Shown piece by piece: positions 45,610 through 54,090 of a stretch of DNA of 64,000 bases. Made by a program: the position numbers and the translations under genes. The stretch is taken from contig NZ_CP077097.1 of NCBI RefSeq assembly GCF_014269225.2, positions 4,475,001 through 4,539,000 on the forward strand, written 5' to 3'. Origin of the DNA: Pseudomonas anuradhapurensis (lineage in GTDB: Bacteria; Pseudomonadota; Gammaproteobacteria; Pseudomonadales; Pseudomonadaceae). Within the stretch, counting starts at the first letter, position 1; each line of letters begins with the position of its first letter. A model generated the notes under the pieces. It was not told where the DNA came from and made no database searches. It saw only the letters and a list, made by a program, of their open reading frames with translations.

Positions 45610-45702
45610 CGGGGCCGCTTTGCGGCCCGTCGCGACACAAGGCCGCTCCTGCAATCTCCTGTAAGGAACGGCCTTGTGTCGCGATGGAGGGCAAAGCCCT
45701 CC
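45610..45702. repeat. Repeat B pair
   Basis: GGGGCCGCTTTGCGGCCC with GTCGCGACACAAGGCCGCTC, then an inverted copy with AACGGCCTTGTGTCGCGA and a variant end stem GGAGGGCAAAGCCCTCCC. Between convergent mcpS and ggt. Confidence 0.78.
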
Positions 45703-45719
45703 CGGCGATGGAACAGGTA

Positions 45720-47387
45720 TTACTCGACGATCATCCCGACCCCACGCCCACGTGGGTCCGAAGCAGTCTCCAGCTTCGCACCGTTCACCCGGATCGCCTG
45801 GATGTCGCCCATCTCCCAGCCCTGATCCTCCAGCACATAACCCATCTTCTTCAGCTCGTCAGCCACCGGCCCGGTCAACGGCGCGTAGCTGTCAAAGTAG
45901 ATGGTGTCCTTGGGCAGCAACTGATGGTGCACACGCTGCGCCGCCACCGCCTTGTCCAGCGGCATGCCATAGTCGTACAGGTTGTTCATGACCTGGAAGA
46001 TCGAGGTGAAGATCCGCGAGCCGCCTGGCGTACCAATGACCAGCTCGACCTTGCCATCGCGGGTCATCAGGCTGGGGCTCATCGACGACAGCATGCGCTT
46101 GCCCGGTGCGATGGCATTGGCATCCCCGCCTACCACGCCGAACGCGTTGGCCGCCCCCGGCTTGGCACTGAAGTCATCCATTTCGTCGTTCAACAGGAAG
46201 CCGGCACCTTTCACCACCACGCCACTGCCGTAATCAAGGTTCAGGGTGTAGGTATTGCTGACCGCATTGCCCTGCTTGTCGACGATCGAGAAGTGCGTGG
46301 TCTGGTGCGGTTCCAGGCCCGGCTTGACCTTGTCGGTCGCGGAAATGGCCTTCGGGTTGACCTGCGCGGCACGCTTGGCCAGGTAGTCCTTGGCCACCAG
46401 CTGCGCCACTGGCACCTGGGTGAAGGCTGGGTCGCCGAGGTAGTCGGCGCGGTCGGCGAACACCCGCTTTTCGATCTCGGCCAGCAGGTGGATATACTGC
46501 GCCGAGTTGTGCGCCACGCCCTTGAAGTCCGCGGCGCGGTCTTCCTTGATGCCCAGCAGCTGGGCCAGGGCGACGCCGCCGGAGCTTGGCGGAGGCGCGG
46601 TATAGACCACATTGCCACGCCAGCTGACAGCCATCGGTTCACGCCATACCGCCTTGTAGTCCTGCAAGTCCTGCTTGGTGATCAGGCCCTTGTCGGCCTG
46701 CATCTGCGCCACCAGCAGGTCGGCGGTCTCGCCCTGGTAGAACTCGCTCACGCCCTTGTCGGCGATGCGTTCCAGGGTCTGCGCCATCTCTGGCTGCTTG
46801 AACAGCTGACCGACTTTCATGTTGCCGAAGTAGTCGTTGAAATTGGTCGCGGTCTTGAACATGCCCTGGGCATCGTTGCGGTACTGGTACTGCTTTTCTG
46901 CCACCTTGAAACCGTTTTTCGCATAACCGATGGCCGGAGTCAGCAGCTCGCTCCAGGGCAGCTTGCCGAATTTCTGGTGCGCCTCCCACAAGCCCATTAC
47001 CGTGCCGGGTACGCCAGCTGCGCGGGCCCCGACCAGGCTGAGGTTCTCGATGACCTCGCCCTTGTCGTTCAGGTACATGTTGCGCGTAGCGGCCTTGGGC
47101 GCGACTTCACGGTAGTCGAGGAAATAGGGTTTGCCGTCGACGAACAGGGTCATGAACCCGCCGCCGCCAATGTTGCCCGCCTCGGGGTAAGTCACCGCCA
47201 GGGTGAACGCCGTGGCCACTGCCGCATCCACCGCGTTGCCGCCCTTCTTGAGGATATCGGCGGCCACCTGTGCACCATATTGATCGGGCGCGGCCACTGC
47301 GCCGCCCTCCAGGGTGGCAGCATGAACCGAGGAACAGCTCAGGATCGCGGCTGCAACAGCCAGGTACTGGAACGGAACCATACGCAT
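45720..47387 (-). CDS. ggt: Gamma-glutamyltranspeptidase
   Basis: A 555-residue Ntn-hydrolase precursor. A signal peptide (MRMVPFQYLAVAAAILSCSS then VHA) directs it to the periplasm. The self-cleaving threonine is in QTTHFSIVDKQGNAVSNTYT, and PGGSRI forms the later substrate site. It cleaves gamma-glutamyl bonds of glutathione and gamma-glutamyl peptides. AAGGAAGTGTC precedes the ATG at 47387; an upstream ATG lacks a ribosome site. Confidence 0.94.
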   Translation of the reverse strand: MRMVPFQYLAVAAAILSCSSVHAATLEGGAVAAPDQYGAQVAADILKKGGNAVDAAVATAFTLAVTYPEAGNIGGGGFMTLFVDGKPYFLDYREVAPKAATRNMYLNDKGEVIENLSLVGARAAGVPGTVMGLWEAHQKFGKLPWSELLTPAIGYAKNGFKVAEKQYQYRNDAQGMFKTATNFNDYFGNMKVGQLFKQPEMAQTLERIADKGVSEFYQGETADLLVAQMQADKGLITKQDLQDYKAVWREPMAVSWRGNVVYTAPPPSSGGVALAQLLGIKEDRAADFKGVAHNSAQYIHLLAEIEKRVFADRADYLGDPAFTQVPVAQLVAKDYLAKRAAQVNPKAISATDKVKPGLEPHQTTHFSIVDKQGNAVSNTYTLNLDYGSGVVVKGAGFLLNDEMDDFSAKPGAANAFGVVGGDANAIAPGKRMLSSMSPSLMTRDGKVELVIGTPGGSRIFTSIFQVMNNLYDYGMPLDKAVAAQRVHHQLLPKDTIYFDSYAPLTGPVADELKKMGYVLEDQGWEMGDIQAIRVNGAKLETASDPRGRGVGMIVE

Positions 47388-47504
47388 GACACTTCCTTGG
47401 TGTTGTTTTTGTTGAGCAGTCAGTAAGGCCGAAGCGTTTCCACTGCGCAAACAATCGTAGGAAGTTTCGCCGCCTGTAGACAGAATATGTCGCGTCCAGG
47501 CAAC

Positions 47505-48401
47505 TCAGCAGGCGTACATCGCCAGCTTGCGCTGGATGAAATCAAGGAAGCACTGGATACGCAGCGCCAGCTGGGTATTGCGGTAGTACACCGCATGGAT
47601 CGGCTGGCGATAGCCGTTGTTGGCTTCGCTGAGCAACACTTGCAGGCGCCCGCTGCGGATGTCTTCGTGGGTCATGAAGTGCGACAGGCTGACGATGCCC
47701 TCGCCCGCCAGCGCCAGCTGGCGCAAGGTCTCGCCGCTGGAGGCGATCAGCGCCGGGCGGATGCTCCAGCGATCCCCCTGGGCATGGCGCAGTGGCCAAT
47801 GGTTGAGCGACTCGGGCTGGCTGAAGCCGAGCAGGCAGTGGTTGGCCAGGTCCTCGACCCGCAGCGGCGTGCCATGCTGTTCTAGGTACGCCGGGCTGGC
47901 CAGCACCTGCACCGGGCTGCAGCCCAGGCTGCGCGCGTGCAGGCTGGAGTCGGCCAGTTCGCCGATGCGGATGGCCACGTCGGTACTCTGCTCGAGCAGG
48001 TCGATGATCAGGTCATCGGTGTTGAGTTCCAGTTCAATGCCGGGGTATTGGCGGCGGAACTCGCCGATCCACGGCAGGATGGCATGCAGCATGAACGGCG
48101 CAGCGGCGTTGATGCGCAGACGCCCGGTAGGGGTCTGGCGGTTCATCGACAGGCGCTCTTCCATCTCGTCCATCTGCTCCAGGATCAGGCGAGAGCGTTC
48201 GAGGAAAAAGCGGCCCTCTTCAGTCAGGTCCATGCGCCGGGTGGTGCGGTTGACCAAGGTGGTGCCCAGTTTGCCTTCCAGGCGTGACAGGGTGCGGCTG
48301 ACGGCGGACGGAGTCTGGCCCATCTGCTCGGCAGCAGCGGAAATCGAGCCGCAGTCGATGACGGTGACGAATACCTGGAGCTCTTCGGATCGGGTTTTCA
48401 C
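47505..48401 (-). CDS. LysR-family regulator
   Basis: A 298-residue LysR regulator of the large DsdC/YhjC-like group: HTH at about 5-65 (EELQVFVTVIDCGSISAAAE and QMGQTPSAVSRTLSRLEGKL), effector domain beyond residue 90. It lies upstream of ggt and in the same direction with a 117-bp gap, so no divergent target is evident; the target is unknown. Confidence 0.85.
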   Translation of the reverse strand: MKTRSEELQVFVTVIDCGSISAAAEQMGQTPSAVSRTLSRLEGKLGTTLVNRTTRRMDLTEEGRFFLERSRLILEQMDEMEERLSMNRQTPTGRLRINAAAPFMLHAILPWIGEFRRQYPGIELELNTDDLIIDLLEQSTDVAIRIGELADSSLHARSLGCSPVQVLASPAYLEQHGTPLRVEDLANHCLLGFSQPESLNHWPLRHAQGDRWSIRPALIASSGETLRQLALAGEGIVSLSHFMTHEDIRSGRLQVLLSEANNGYRQPIHAVYYRNTQLALRIQCFLDFIQRKLAMYAC

Positions 48402-48466
48402 ATCGGGGCCTGTGGTTGTTCTCTGCAGGGACTAGATAGCCGCTTGTCGCGGCCAAGTCCAGCGCT

Positions 48467-48574
48467 GCCTGTACCGGCCCTTTCGCGGGCTCGCCCGCTC
48501 CCACAGGGATCAGACAGGCCTGAAAGCTTGTGGAGTACCTGTGGGAGCGGGCAAGCCCGCGAAGAGGCAGGCAG
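48467..48574. repeat. REP inverted pair
   Basis: CCTTTCGCGGGCTCGCCCGC with TCCCACAGG, and CCTGTGGGAGCGGGCAAGCC with CGCGAAGAGG, separated by about 30 bases. Confidence 0.85.
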
Positions 48575-48583
48575 GTCGAACAC

Positions 48584-49174
48584 TTATTGCGCCTTGCCAA
48601 ACACCTTGTCCAGGTGTGCCGTATAGGCCGCCAGCGCCGTCGGCACATCCGGGCGCTTCATTACATCCACCGCCAGGAAGGTCGGCAAGCCAGTCATGCC
48701 GAGGAACTGGTTGGCCTTGTGGAACGGGAAATACACCGCATCCACACCCTTGCCCTCGAAGAAATCGCTGGGGTCGTCGAATGCCTGCTGCGGTGCATTC
48801 CAGGTCAACGACAGCATGTACTGCTTGCCGTGTACCAGGCCACCACTGCCGTACTTCTGCGAGTGGTCCGAACGGGTACGGCCATCGTTGGCATACAGGC
48901 TGCCATGGCCTGCGGTGAACACCTCGTCGATGTATTTCTTCACGGTCCATGGCGCGCCCATCCACCAGCCTGGCATCTGGTAGATCACTACATCGGCCCA
49001 GAGGAATTTCTGCACTTCTTCCTGAATGTCATAACCGCCATCGATGAAGGTCTGACGCACATCGAAACCGGCGCGGTCCAGGTGAGCCACGGCCGCTTCG
49101 TGCAGGGTGGTGTTGAGACGGCCATCGGAGTGAGCGAACTGCTTGCCGCCGTTGAGCAAAAGGATCTTTTTCAT
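48584..49174 (-). CDS. mdaB: NADPH quinone reductase MdaB
   Basis: A 196-residue FAD flavodoxin-like quinone reductase. MKKILLLNGGKQFAHSDGRLN forms the N-terminal phosphate-binding region and YQMPGWWMGAPWTVKKYIDEVF the quinone pocket, both standard in MdaB. It reduces quinones by two electrons to protect against redox cycling. GAGG lies before the ATG. It is divergent from a YgiN-like gene, whose E. coli homologue accompanies mdaB and oxidises quinols back. Confidence 0.92.
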   Translation of the reverse strand: MKKILLLNGGKQFAHSDGRLNTTLHEAAVAHLDRAGFDVRQTFIDGGYDIQEEVQKFLWADVVIYQMPGWWMGAPWTVKKYIDEVFTAGHGSLYANDGRTRSDHSQKYGSGGLVHGKQYMLSLTWNAPQQAFDDPSDFFEGKGVDAVYFPFHKANQFLGMTGLPTFLAVDVMKRPDVPTALAAYTAHLDKVFGKAQ

Positions 49175-49328
49175 GTGAGCCTCGCGAAAAATTCAGGTCG
49201 GCAGGTTAGGGGCTCGCGGGTAGGGGATACAGTGGCGCAGGGGCAAAATACAATTGACCACAAGTCACGAATGGCTGGCACATTATTGCCGTAGAATCGC
49301 CTCATCTCCCGTCAACGAGTAGCGACCC

Positions 49329-49643
49329 ATGACTGAGCAGTACGCCTTCATCCTCAAAGCCAAGACCCGTCCGGAAATGGCCGAGGCATTCGAAACCCTG
49401 TTCCGCGCCTACGTCGAGCCAAGCCGCCAGGAACCGGGCTGCATCGAGTACCACATGCTGCGCGACAAGCAGGACCCGAGCCTGTTCGTGTTCTTCGAGG
49501 TCTGGGCCGACAAGGCCGCGCTGGATGTGCACTCGGCGCTGCCGCACATGACCGCGTTCTTCGACAAGCGCATGGACTACCTGGAGCGCGATTTCGACAT
49601 CCAGATGATCGACATGCTCAGCGCCTCGTCCGCTAGCCGCTGA
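49329..49643 (+). CDS. ygiN: YgiN-like quinol monooxygenase (ABM family)
   Basis: A 104-residue dimeric ferredoxin-like ABM protein: MTEQYAFILKAKTRPEMAEAFE, EPGCIEYHMLRD, FFEVWADKAALDVH. E. coli YgiN oxidises menadiol and is proposed to form a quinone redox cycle with MdaB, whose gene is divergent here. The end overlaps the convergent TauE-type permease gene by 11 bp. Substrate in this organism is unproven. Confidence 0.78.
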   Translation: MTEQYAFILKAKTRPEMAEAFETLFRAYVEPSRQEPGCIEYHMLRDKQDPSLFVFFEVWADKAALDVHSALPHMTAFFDKRMDYLERDFDIQMIDMLSASSASR

Positions 49644-50397
49644 TGAGCAAATGGCCGCCAAGTGCGGCCAGGCCGAAGAAGAAGCAGCGCTTGAACAGCA
49701 GCGCGCTGATGCGCTGGCGCAGCCATTGCCCGGCCAGCATGCCGAGCAAGGCCGGCGCCAGCATCAGCAACGAGGCCCCCAGGGCCTGGCCACCCAGGGC
49801 ATCCTGCCCGGCCAGGCCGACGGCCAGGGCCAGGGTGGACACCGTGAACGACAGGCCCAGGGCCTGGACCATCTGCTCACGGTTCAAGGCCAGGCTCTGC
49901 AGGTAGGGTACGGCCGGTATCACGAATACCCCTGTCGCTGCGGTTACCACGCCGGTTACCAGGCCGCAGGCCGGCCCCAGCCAACGCTCGCGGCTTGGCG
50001 CCAGGCACAGGCCCGCCCCGACCAACCCGTACAGCGCATAGGCCAGCAGGGCCGCGCCCAGTGCATGTTTGGCCCACGGGCCGCTGTTGATCCCCAACCA
50101 GGCGCTGCCCAGCAAGGTACCGATGAAGAGCATTGCCAGCATCGGCCCCAGACGTACCAGCAACGCCCGCAGATGCCCGCCACTCGCCAGCTGCCAAAGG
50201 TTGGTGAAGGTCGAAGGCACAATCAGCAACGCGGCAGCCTGCGCCGGAGGCATAGCCAGGCCCAACAGGCCCATGGCGATGGTCGGCAAGCCGAGGCCAA
50301 TCACCCCTTTCACCGTGCCGGCCAGCAGAAAGGTCATCACCACCAGCGATGCGAGGGCTGGGCCAAGGTTCTGATAGAACGCGAGCAAGGTTTCCAT
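49633..50397 (-). CDS. TSUP family permease (TauE/SafE)
   Basis: A 254-residue membrane protein with eight predicted helices in two repeats (TFLLAGTVKGVIGLGLPTIA and CGLVTGVVTAATGVFVIPAV), characteristic of the TSUP/TauE-SafE family of sulfite, sulfoacetate or organosulfur exporters. The start at 50397 suits the first helix. It is divergent from a LysR gene, its likely regulator. The substrate cannot be assigned. Confidence 0.85.
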   Translation of the reverse strand: METLLAFYQNLGPALASLVVMTFLLAGTVKGVIGLGLPTIAMGLLGLAMPPAQAAALLIVPSTFTNLWQLASGGHLRALLVRLGPMLAMLFIGTLLGSAWLGINSGPWAKHALGAALLAYALYGLVGAGLCLAPSRERWLGPACGLVTGVVTAATGVFVIPAVPYLQSLALNREQMVQALGLSFTVSTLALAVGLAGQDALGGQALGASLLMLAPALLGMLAGQWLRQRISALLFKRCFFFGLAALGGHLLISG

Positions 50398-50474
50398 CAG
50401 CCGATGATGGCGCGCGCCGGCCTGGCTGAAAATCTGTCATATACTCAGGCAGACTCTTGCCAGGACATAGCCAG

Positions 50475-51359
50475 ATGCATTTCGACCTGATCGACCTCAG
50501 GCTGTTCCAGCACACCCTGGAGTGCGGCAACATCACCGCCGGCGCCAGCCGCAGCCACCTGTCGCTGCCAGCAGCCAGTGCGCGCATCCGCGCCATGGAG
50601 GCATCGTTGGGCATCCCCTTGCTGGAGCGCAATCGCCGTGGCGTACAGCCGACACCGGCCGGCCAGGCCCTGCTGCGGCATGCCCGGCTGATAGCGCAGC
50701 AGGTCGAACGCCTGCAGTTCGACCTCGGCCAGTATGCGCAAGGGCAACAAGGCCAGGTGCGCCTGCTGTGCAACACGGCGGCGCTCACCGAATACCTGCC
50801 GGAACTGCTGGCCAGCTACCTGGCTGAAAACCCCGGTATCAGCGTCGATGTGCAGGAACTGCCGAGCCTGCGCATCGTACAGGCAATTACCCAGGGCATG
50901 GCCGACCTGGGCATCGTTTCGACCGCAGCCCCTTGCGAACACCTGCAAACCCGCCCCTTTCGCGACGACCCGCTGGTGCTGGTGATGCCGCCGGGCCACC
51001 CGCTGGCCAGTGCGCTCGCGCCCAGCTTCAGCGATAGCCTGGCGCACGGCTATGTCGGCCTTGGGGCCGGCAGTGCGTTGGCCTTGTACCTTGAAGAGCA
51101 AGCCCTGCGCGAGGGGCGGCGGATGCAGGTACGCGTGCGGGCCGAGGGGTTCGACGGGGTAATTCGCATGGTCGCCGGCGGTGCCGGGGTGGGGGTGGTG
51201 CCGCTGGCAGCGGTGCGGCGCTGGCAGGGTATGTTGCCCTTGCACTGGGTGGCGCTGGCGGAGCCATGGGCCAACCGGAGGTTGCTGGTGTGCGCGCGGG
51301 ATTTTGCGGCATTGCCGGGGTATGCGGCGGGCTTGCTCGCTGCCATTGCAGGGTATTAA
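50475..51359 (+). CDS. LysR-family regulator beside TSUP gene
   Basis: A 294-residue LysR protein; HTH at about 3-62 (LIDLRLFQHTLECGNITAGA and SRSHLSLPAASARIRAMEAS), effector domain after 90 (RLLCNTAALTEYLPELLASY). AGGA precedes the ATG at 50475. Divergent placement suggests control of the TSUP permease. A longer frame begins 18 bases earlier without a better signal. Confidence 0.85.
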   Translation: MHFDLIDLRLFQHTLECGNITAGASRSHLSLPAASARIRAMEASLGIPLLERNRRGVQPTPAGQALLRHARLIAQQVERLQFDLGQYAQGQQGQVRLLCNTAALTEYLPELLASYLAENPGISVDVQELPSLRIVQAITQGMADLGIVSTAAPCEHLQTRPFRDDPLVLVMPPGHPLASALAPSFSDSLAHGYVGLGAGSALALYLEEQALREGRRMQVRVRAEGFDGVIRMVAGGAGVGVVPLAAVRRWQGMLPLHWVALAEPWANRRLLVCARDFAALPGYAAGLLAAIAGY

Positions 51360-51699
51360 GCCTTACACAAAACTTCCCCAGATCCGCCAGCCATTGTCCT
51401 GATTTAGCTCCTGCCAGCCCACCCGCTCGCGCGGCCAGAATCGCGCAGAGCGGCGCCACCAAGCCGGCAGAGCCTGCCTGCCCCCTCCCCCAGGACGGAC
51501 GCTCATCCTGGAGCGCCTGGCCCGATGGCGAGGGCTGAAAACCTGCCACCCGGGGAAAAGCTATAGATGCCGAAAGCCCTGAATCAGTGGCTTCCCACAT
51601 TTTCATCAGAGCAATACCGGACTACCAGGCTTCCGGCTTTACCCGCAATGCAGACTCACACAAAATAGCGCCCCAATGCCCAACGAAAAGGACTTCACG
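51360..51699. promoter_or_regulatory. Promoter region of the lipid operon
   Basis: About 340 bases without a convincing gene. AT content rises slightly towards 51560-51665, where the operon promoter is likely. A C-rich tract (51482-51490) is present. No repeat, terminator or known operator was recognised. Confidence 0.35.
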
Positions 51700-52305
51700 G
51701 TGGCCTCGATCTACCAGCTCAAGCCGCGCTTCCAGGCCCTGCTCCGCCCCACGGTGCAGCGCCTTCACGAGCGGGGTGTCACCGCCAACCAGGTCACGCT
51801 CGCAGCTGCCCTGGTATCAGTGCTGCTGGGCCTGCTGCTGGTTACCCGGCATCATTCCGCCTGGCTGTTCATCCTCCTACCGGTATGGATGCTGCTGCGC
51901 ATGGCCCTGAACGCCATCGACGGCATGCTTGCCCGGGAGTTCGGCCAGCAATCCACCCTCGGCGCCTACCTCAACGAACTCTGCGACGTGATCGCCGACG
52001 CCGCCCTGTACCTGCCCTTCGCCCTGCTGCCAGGGGTATCGCCAGCCTTGGTCGTGCTCGTGGTGCTCGGCGCCACCTTCAGTGAGTACGCCGGGGTCAT
52101 GGGCCCGCTGGCCGGTGCCTCGCGGCGCTACGACGGGCCCATGGGCAAGAGCGACCGGGCCTTTGCCTTCGGCGTACTGGGCACCGGCGTGGCCTTCGGC
52201 CTGTTGGCCGGGGCCTGGATCAACGGCTTGTTGCTGGTGATCCTCGCACTCTCGCTCTATACCCTCTACAACCGGGTCCGCCAGGGGCTGGCCGAAACCC
52301 GTTGA
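51700..52305 (+). CDS. CDP-alcohol phosphatidyltransferase, YnbA-like
   Basis: A 201-residue membrane protein of the CDP-alcohol phosphatidyltransferase family with about five helices. The metal motif DxxDGxxAR(x8)GxxxDxxxD reads NAIDGMLAREFGQQSTLGAY then LNELCD: D1 and D3 are Asn. It resembles E. coli YnbA, in which I recall the same changes. It should join a CDP-linked lipid to an alcohol, product unknown. The GTG at 51700 has AAAGGA 7 nt upstream and gives MASIYQLKPRFQALLRP; the ATG at 51676 lacks such a site. First gene of the operon. Confidence 0.8.
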   Translation: MASIYQLKPRFQALLRPTVQRLHERGVTANQVTLAAALVSVLLGLLLVTRHHSAWLFILLPVWMLLRMALNAIDGMLAREFGQQSTLGAYLNELCDVIADAALYLPFALLPGVSPALVVLVVLGATFSEYAGVMGPLAGASRRYDGPMGKSDRAFAFGVLGTGVAFGLLAGAWINGLLLVILALSLYTLYNRVRQGLAETR

Positions 52306-52335
52306 GCCTCCTGCCGTCGTAAAAGGATGTTGACC

Positions 52336-54090
52336 ATGCGCCAAGCGCAAGCACTGCACTTCAGTACCCATGACGGCGTCGAGCTGCATTACCGTCACTG
52401 GCCCGCCACCCGTAACGAACACCAGCCTCGCCGGGCTGTGGTGATGTTCCACCGCGGCCATGAGCATGGCGGGCGCATGGCCCACCTGGCCGATGAGCTG
52501 GACATGCCGGGCTATGACTTCTTCGCCTGGGATGCCCGTGGCCACGGCGAGTCCCCGGGAGCACGCGGCGACAGCCCGGGGTTCGCCACCAGCGTGCGCG
52601 ATGTGCAGACCTTCATCGAGCATATCCAGGCCCGCCACGGTATCGCCGAGCCGGACCTGGTGGTGCTGGCGCAGAGTGTCGGTGCCGTGCTGGTCGCCAC
52701 CTGGGCCCACGACTATGCCCCCAAGGTGCGCTGCCTGGTGCTGGCGTCGCCGGCGTTCAAGGTCAAGCTGTATGTACCGTTCGCCCGCCCCGGCCTGAAA
52801 CTGCTGAAGGCCTTGCGCGGCAACTTCTTCGTCAACAGCTACGTCAAGCCACGCCTGCTCACCCACGACCCCGAACGGGTCATGTCGTACGTGGCCGACC
52901 CGCTGATCAGCCGGCCGATTTCGGTGACCATGCTGCTAGGCCTGTACGAAGCCGCCGACCGCGTGGTGGCGGATGCCCAAGCCATCCAGGTGCCGACCCA
53001 GCTGCTGGTATCCGGTGCCGACTTCGTGGTCGAGCGTCAGCCGCAGCAACGCTTCTTCGAGCGCCTGGGCAGTGCGCGCAAGGAAATGCACATCCTGCCG
53101 GGGTTCTTCCACGACACCCTGGGCGAGCGTGACCGGGCCCATGCCCTGCGGCGCATCGAGCGGTTCGTCGAGCACTGCTTCGCCAGCCCTGCGCCGCTGC
53201 CGTCGCTGCTCGATGCCGACAAGGTCGGCGCCAGTTGCGCCGAGGCCGAAAGCCTGGCCGCGCCATTACCGCACAACTCGCCCCGCGACCTCTACTGGCG
53301 CGCCACCCGCGCCGGGCTGCGCCTGGGCAAGGGGCTTTCGGAAGGCGTGAGGCTAGGGTTCGACACCGGTTTCGACTCGGGCAGTACCCTTGACTACGTG
53401 TACCGCAACCAGCCGACCGGCAAGGGCAAGCTGGGCCGTCTGGTCGATCGCAACTATCTCGATGCCATCGGCTGGCGTGGCATCCGCCAACGCAAGCTGC
53501 ACGTCGAAGAGTTGCTGCGCCTGGCCATCGCCCGCCTGCGCGAACAGCAACGGCCGGTGCACATCGTCGATATCGCTGCCGGCCATGGCCGCTACATCCT
53601 CGAAGCCCTGCAGGAGCTGGAGCAACTGCCGGACTCGATCCTGCTACGCGATTACAGCGAGCTGAACGTGCAGCAAGGCAGCGCGCTGATCGCGGAAAAA
53701 GGCCTGGCTGACATCGCCCGCTTCGTCCAGGGCGATGCCTTCGACCGCCAGAGCCTGGCGACGCTGGAACAGCCGCCGACCTTGGCCGTGGTCTCCGGCC
53801 TGTACGAACTGTTCACCAGCAACCAGCTGGTGGGCAATTCGCTGGCCGGCCTGGCCGACGCGGTGGAGGATGGCGGCTACCTGGTCTACACCGGCCAACC
53901 GTGGCACCCGCAACTGGAGATGATCGCCCGCGCCCTCACCAGCCACCGCGGCGGCGAGGCCTGGGTGATGCGCCGGCGCAGCCAGGCCGAAATGGACCAG
54001 TTGGTCGAGGCAGCGGGCTTCCGCAAGCTGGCCCAGCGCATCGATGAATGGGGTATTTTCAGTGTCAGCCTGGCCCAACGGGTGCGCTGA
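52336..54090 (+). CDS. Esterase-methyltransferase fusion, YnbC-like
   Basis: A 584-residue two-domain cytosolic protein. Residues 1-290 form a monoacylglycerol-lipase-like alpha/beta hydrolase: FHRGHEHGGR, WDARGHGESPG, nucleophile LAQSVGAVL, and histidine in GFFHDTLGE. Residues about 330-584 form a SAM methyltransferase with motif I VHIVDIAAGHGRYILEAL. It resembles YnbC. It might deacylate and methylate a lipid head group or intermediate. AAAAGGATGTTGACC favours the ATG at 52336 over 52327. It begins 30 bp after the first gene and ends flush with the next start. Confidence 0.78.
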   Translation: MRQAQALHFSTHDGVELHYRHWPATRNEHQPRRAVVMFHRGHEHGGRMAHLADELDMPGYDFFAWDARGHGESPGARGDSPGFATSVRDVQTFIEHIQARHGIAEPDLVVLAQSVGAVLVATWAHDYAPKVRCLVLASPAFKVKLYVPFARPGLKLLKALRGNFFVNSYVKPRLLTHDPERVMSYVADPLISRPISVTMLLGLYEAADRVVADAQAIQVPTQLLVSGADFVVERQPQQRFFERLGSARKEMHILPGFFHDTLGERDRAHALRRIERFVEHCFASPAPLPSLLDADKVGASCAEAESLAAPLPHNSPRDLYWRATRAGLRLGKGLSEGVRLGFDTGFDSGSTLDYVYRNQPTGKGKLGRLVDRNYLDAIGWRGIRQRKLHVEELLRLAIARLREQQRPVHIVDIAAGHGRYILEALQELEQLPDSILLRDYSELNVQQGSALIAEKGLADIARFVQGDAFDRQSLATLEQPPTLAVVSGLYELFTSNQLVGNSLAGLADAVEDGGYLVYTGQPWHPQLEMIARALTSHRGGEAWVMRRRSQAEMDQLVEAAGFRKLAQRIDEWGIFSVSLAQRVR

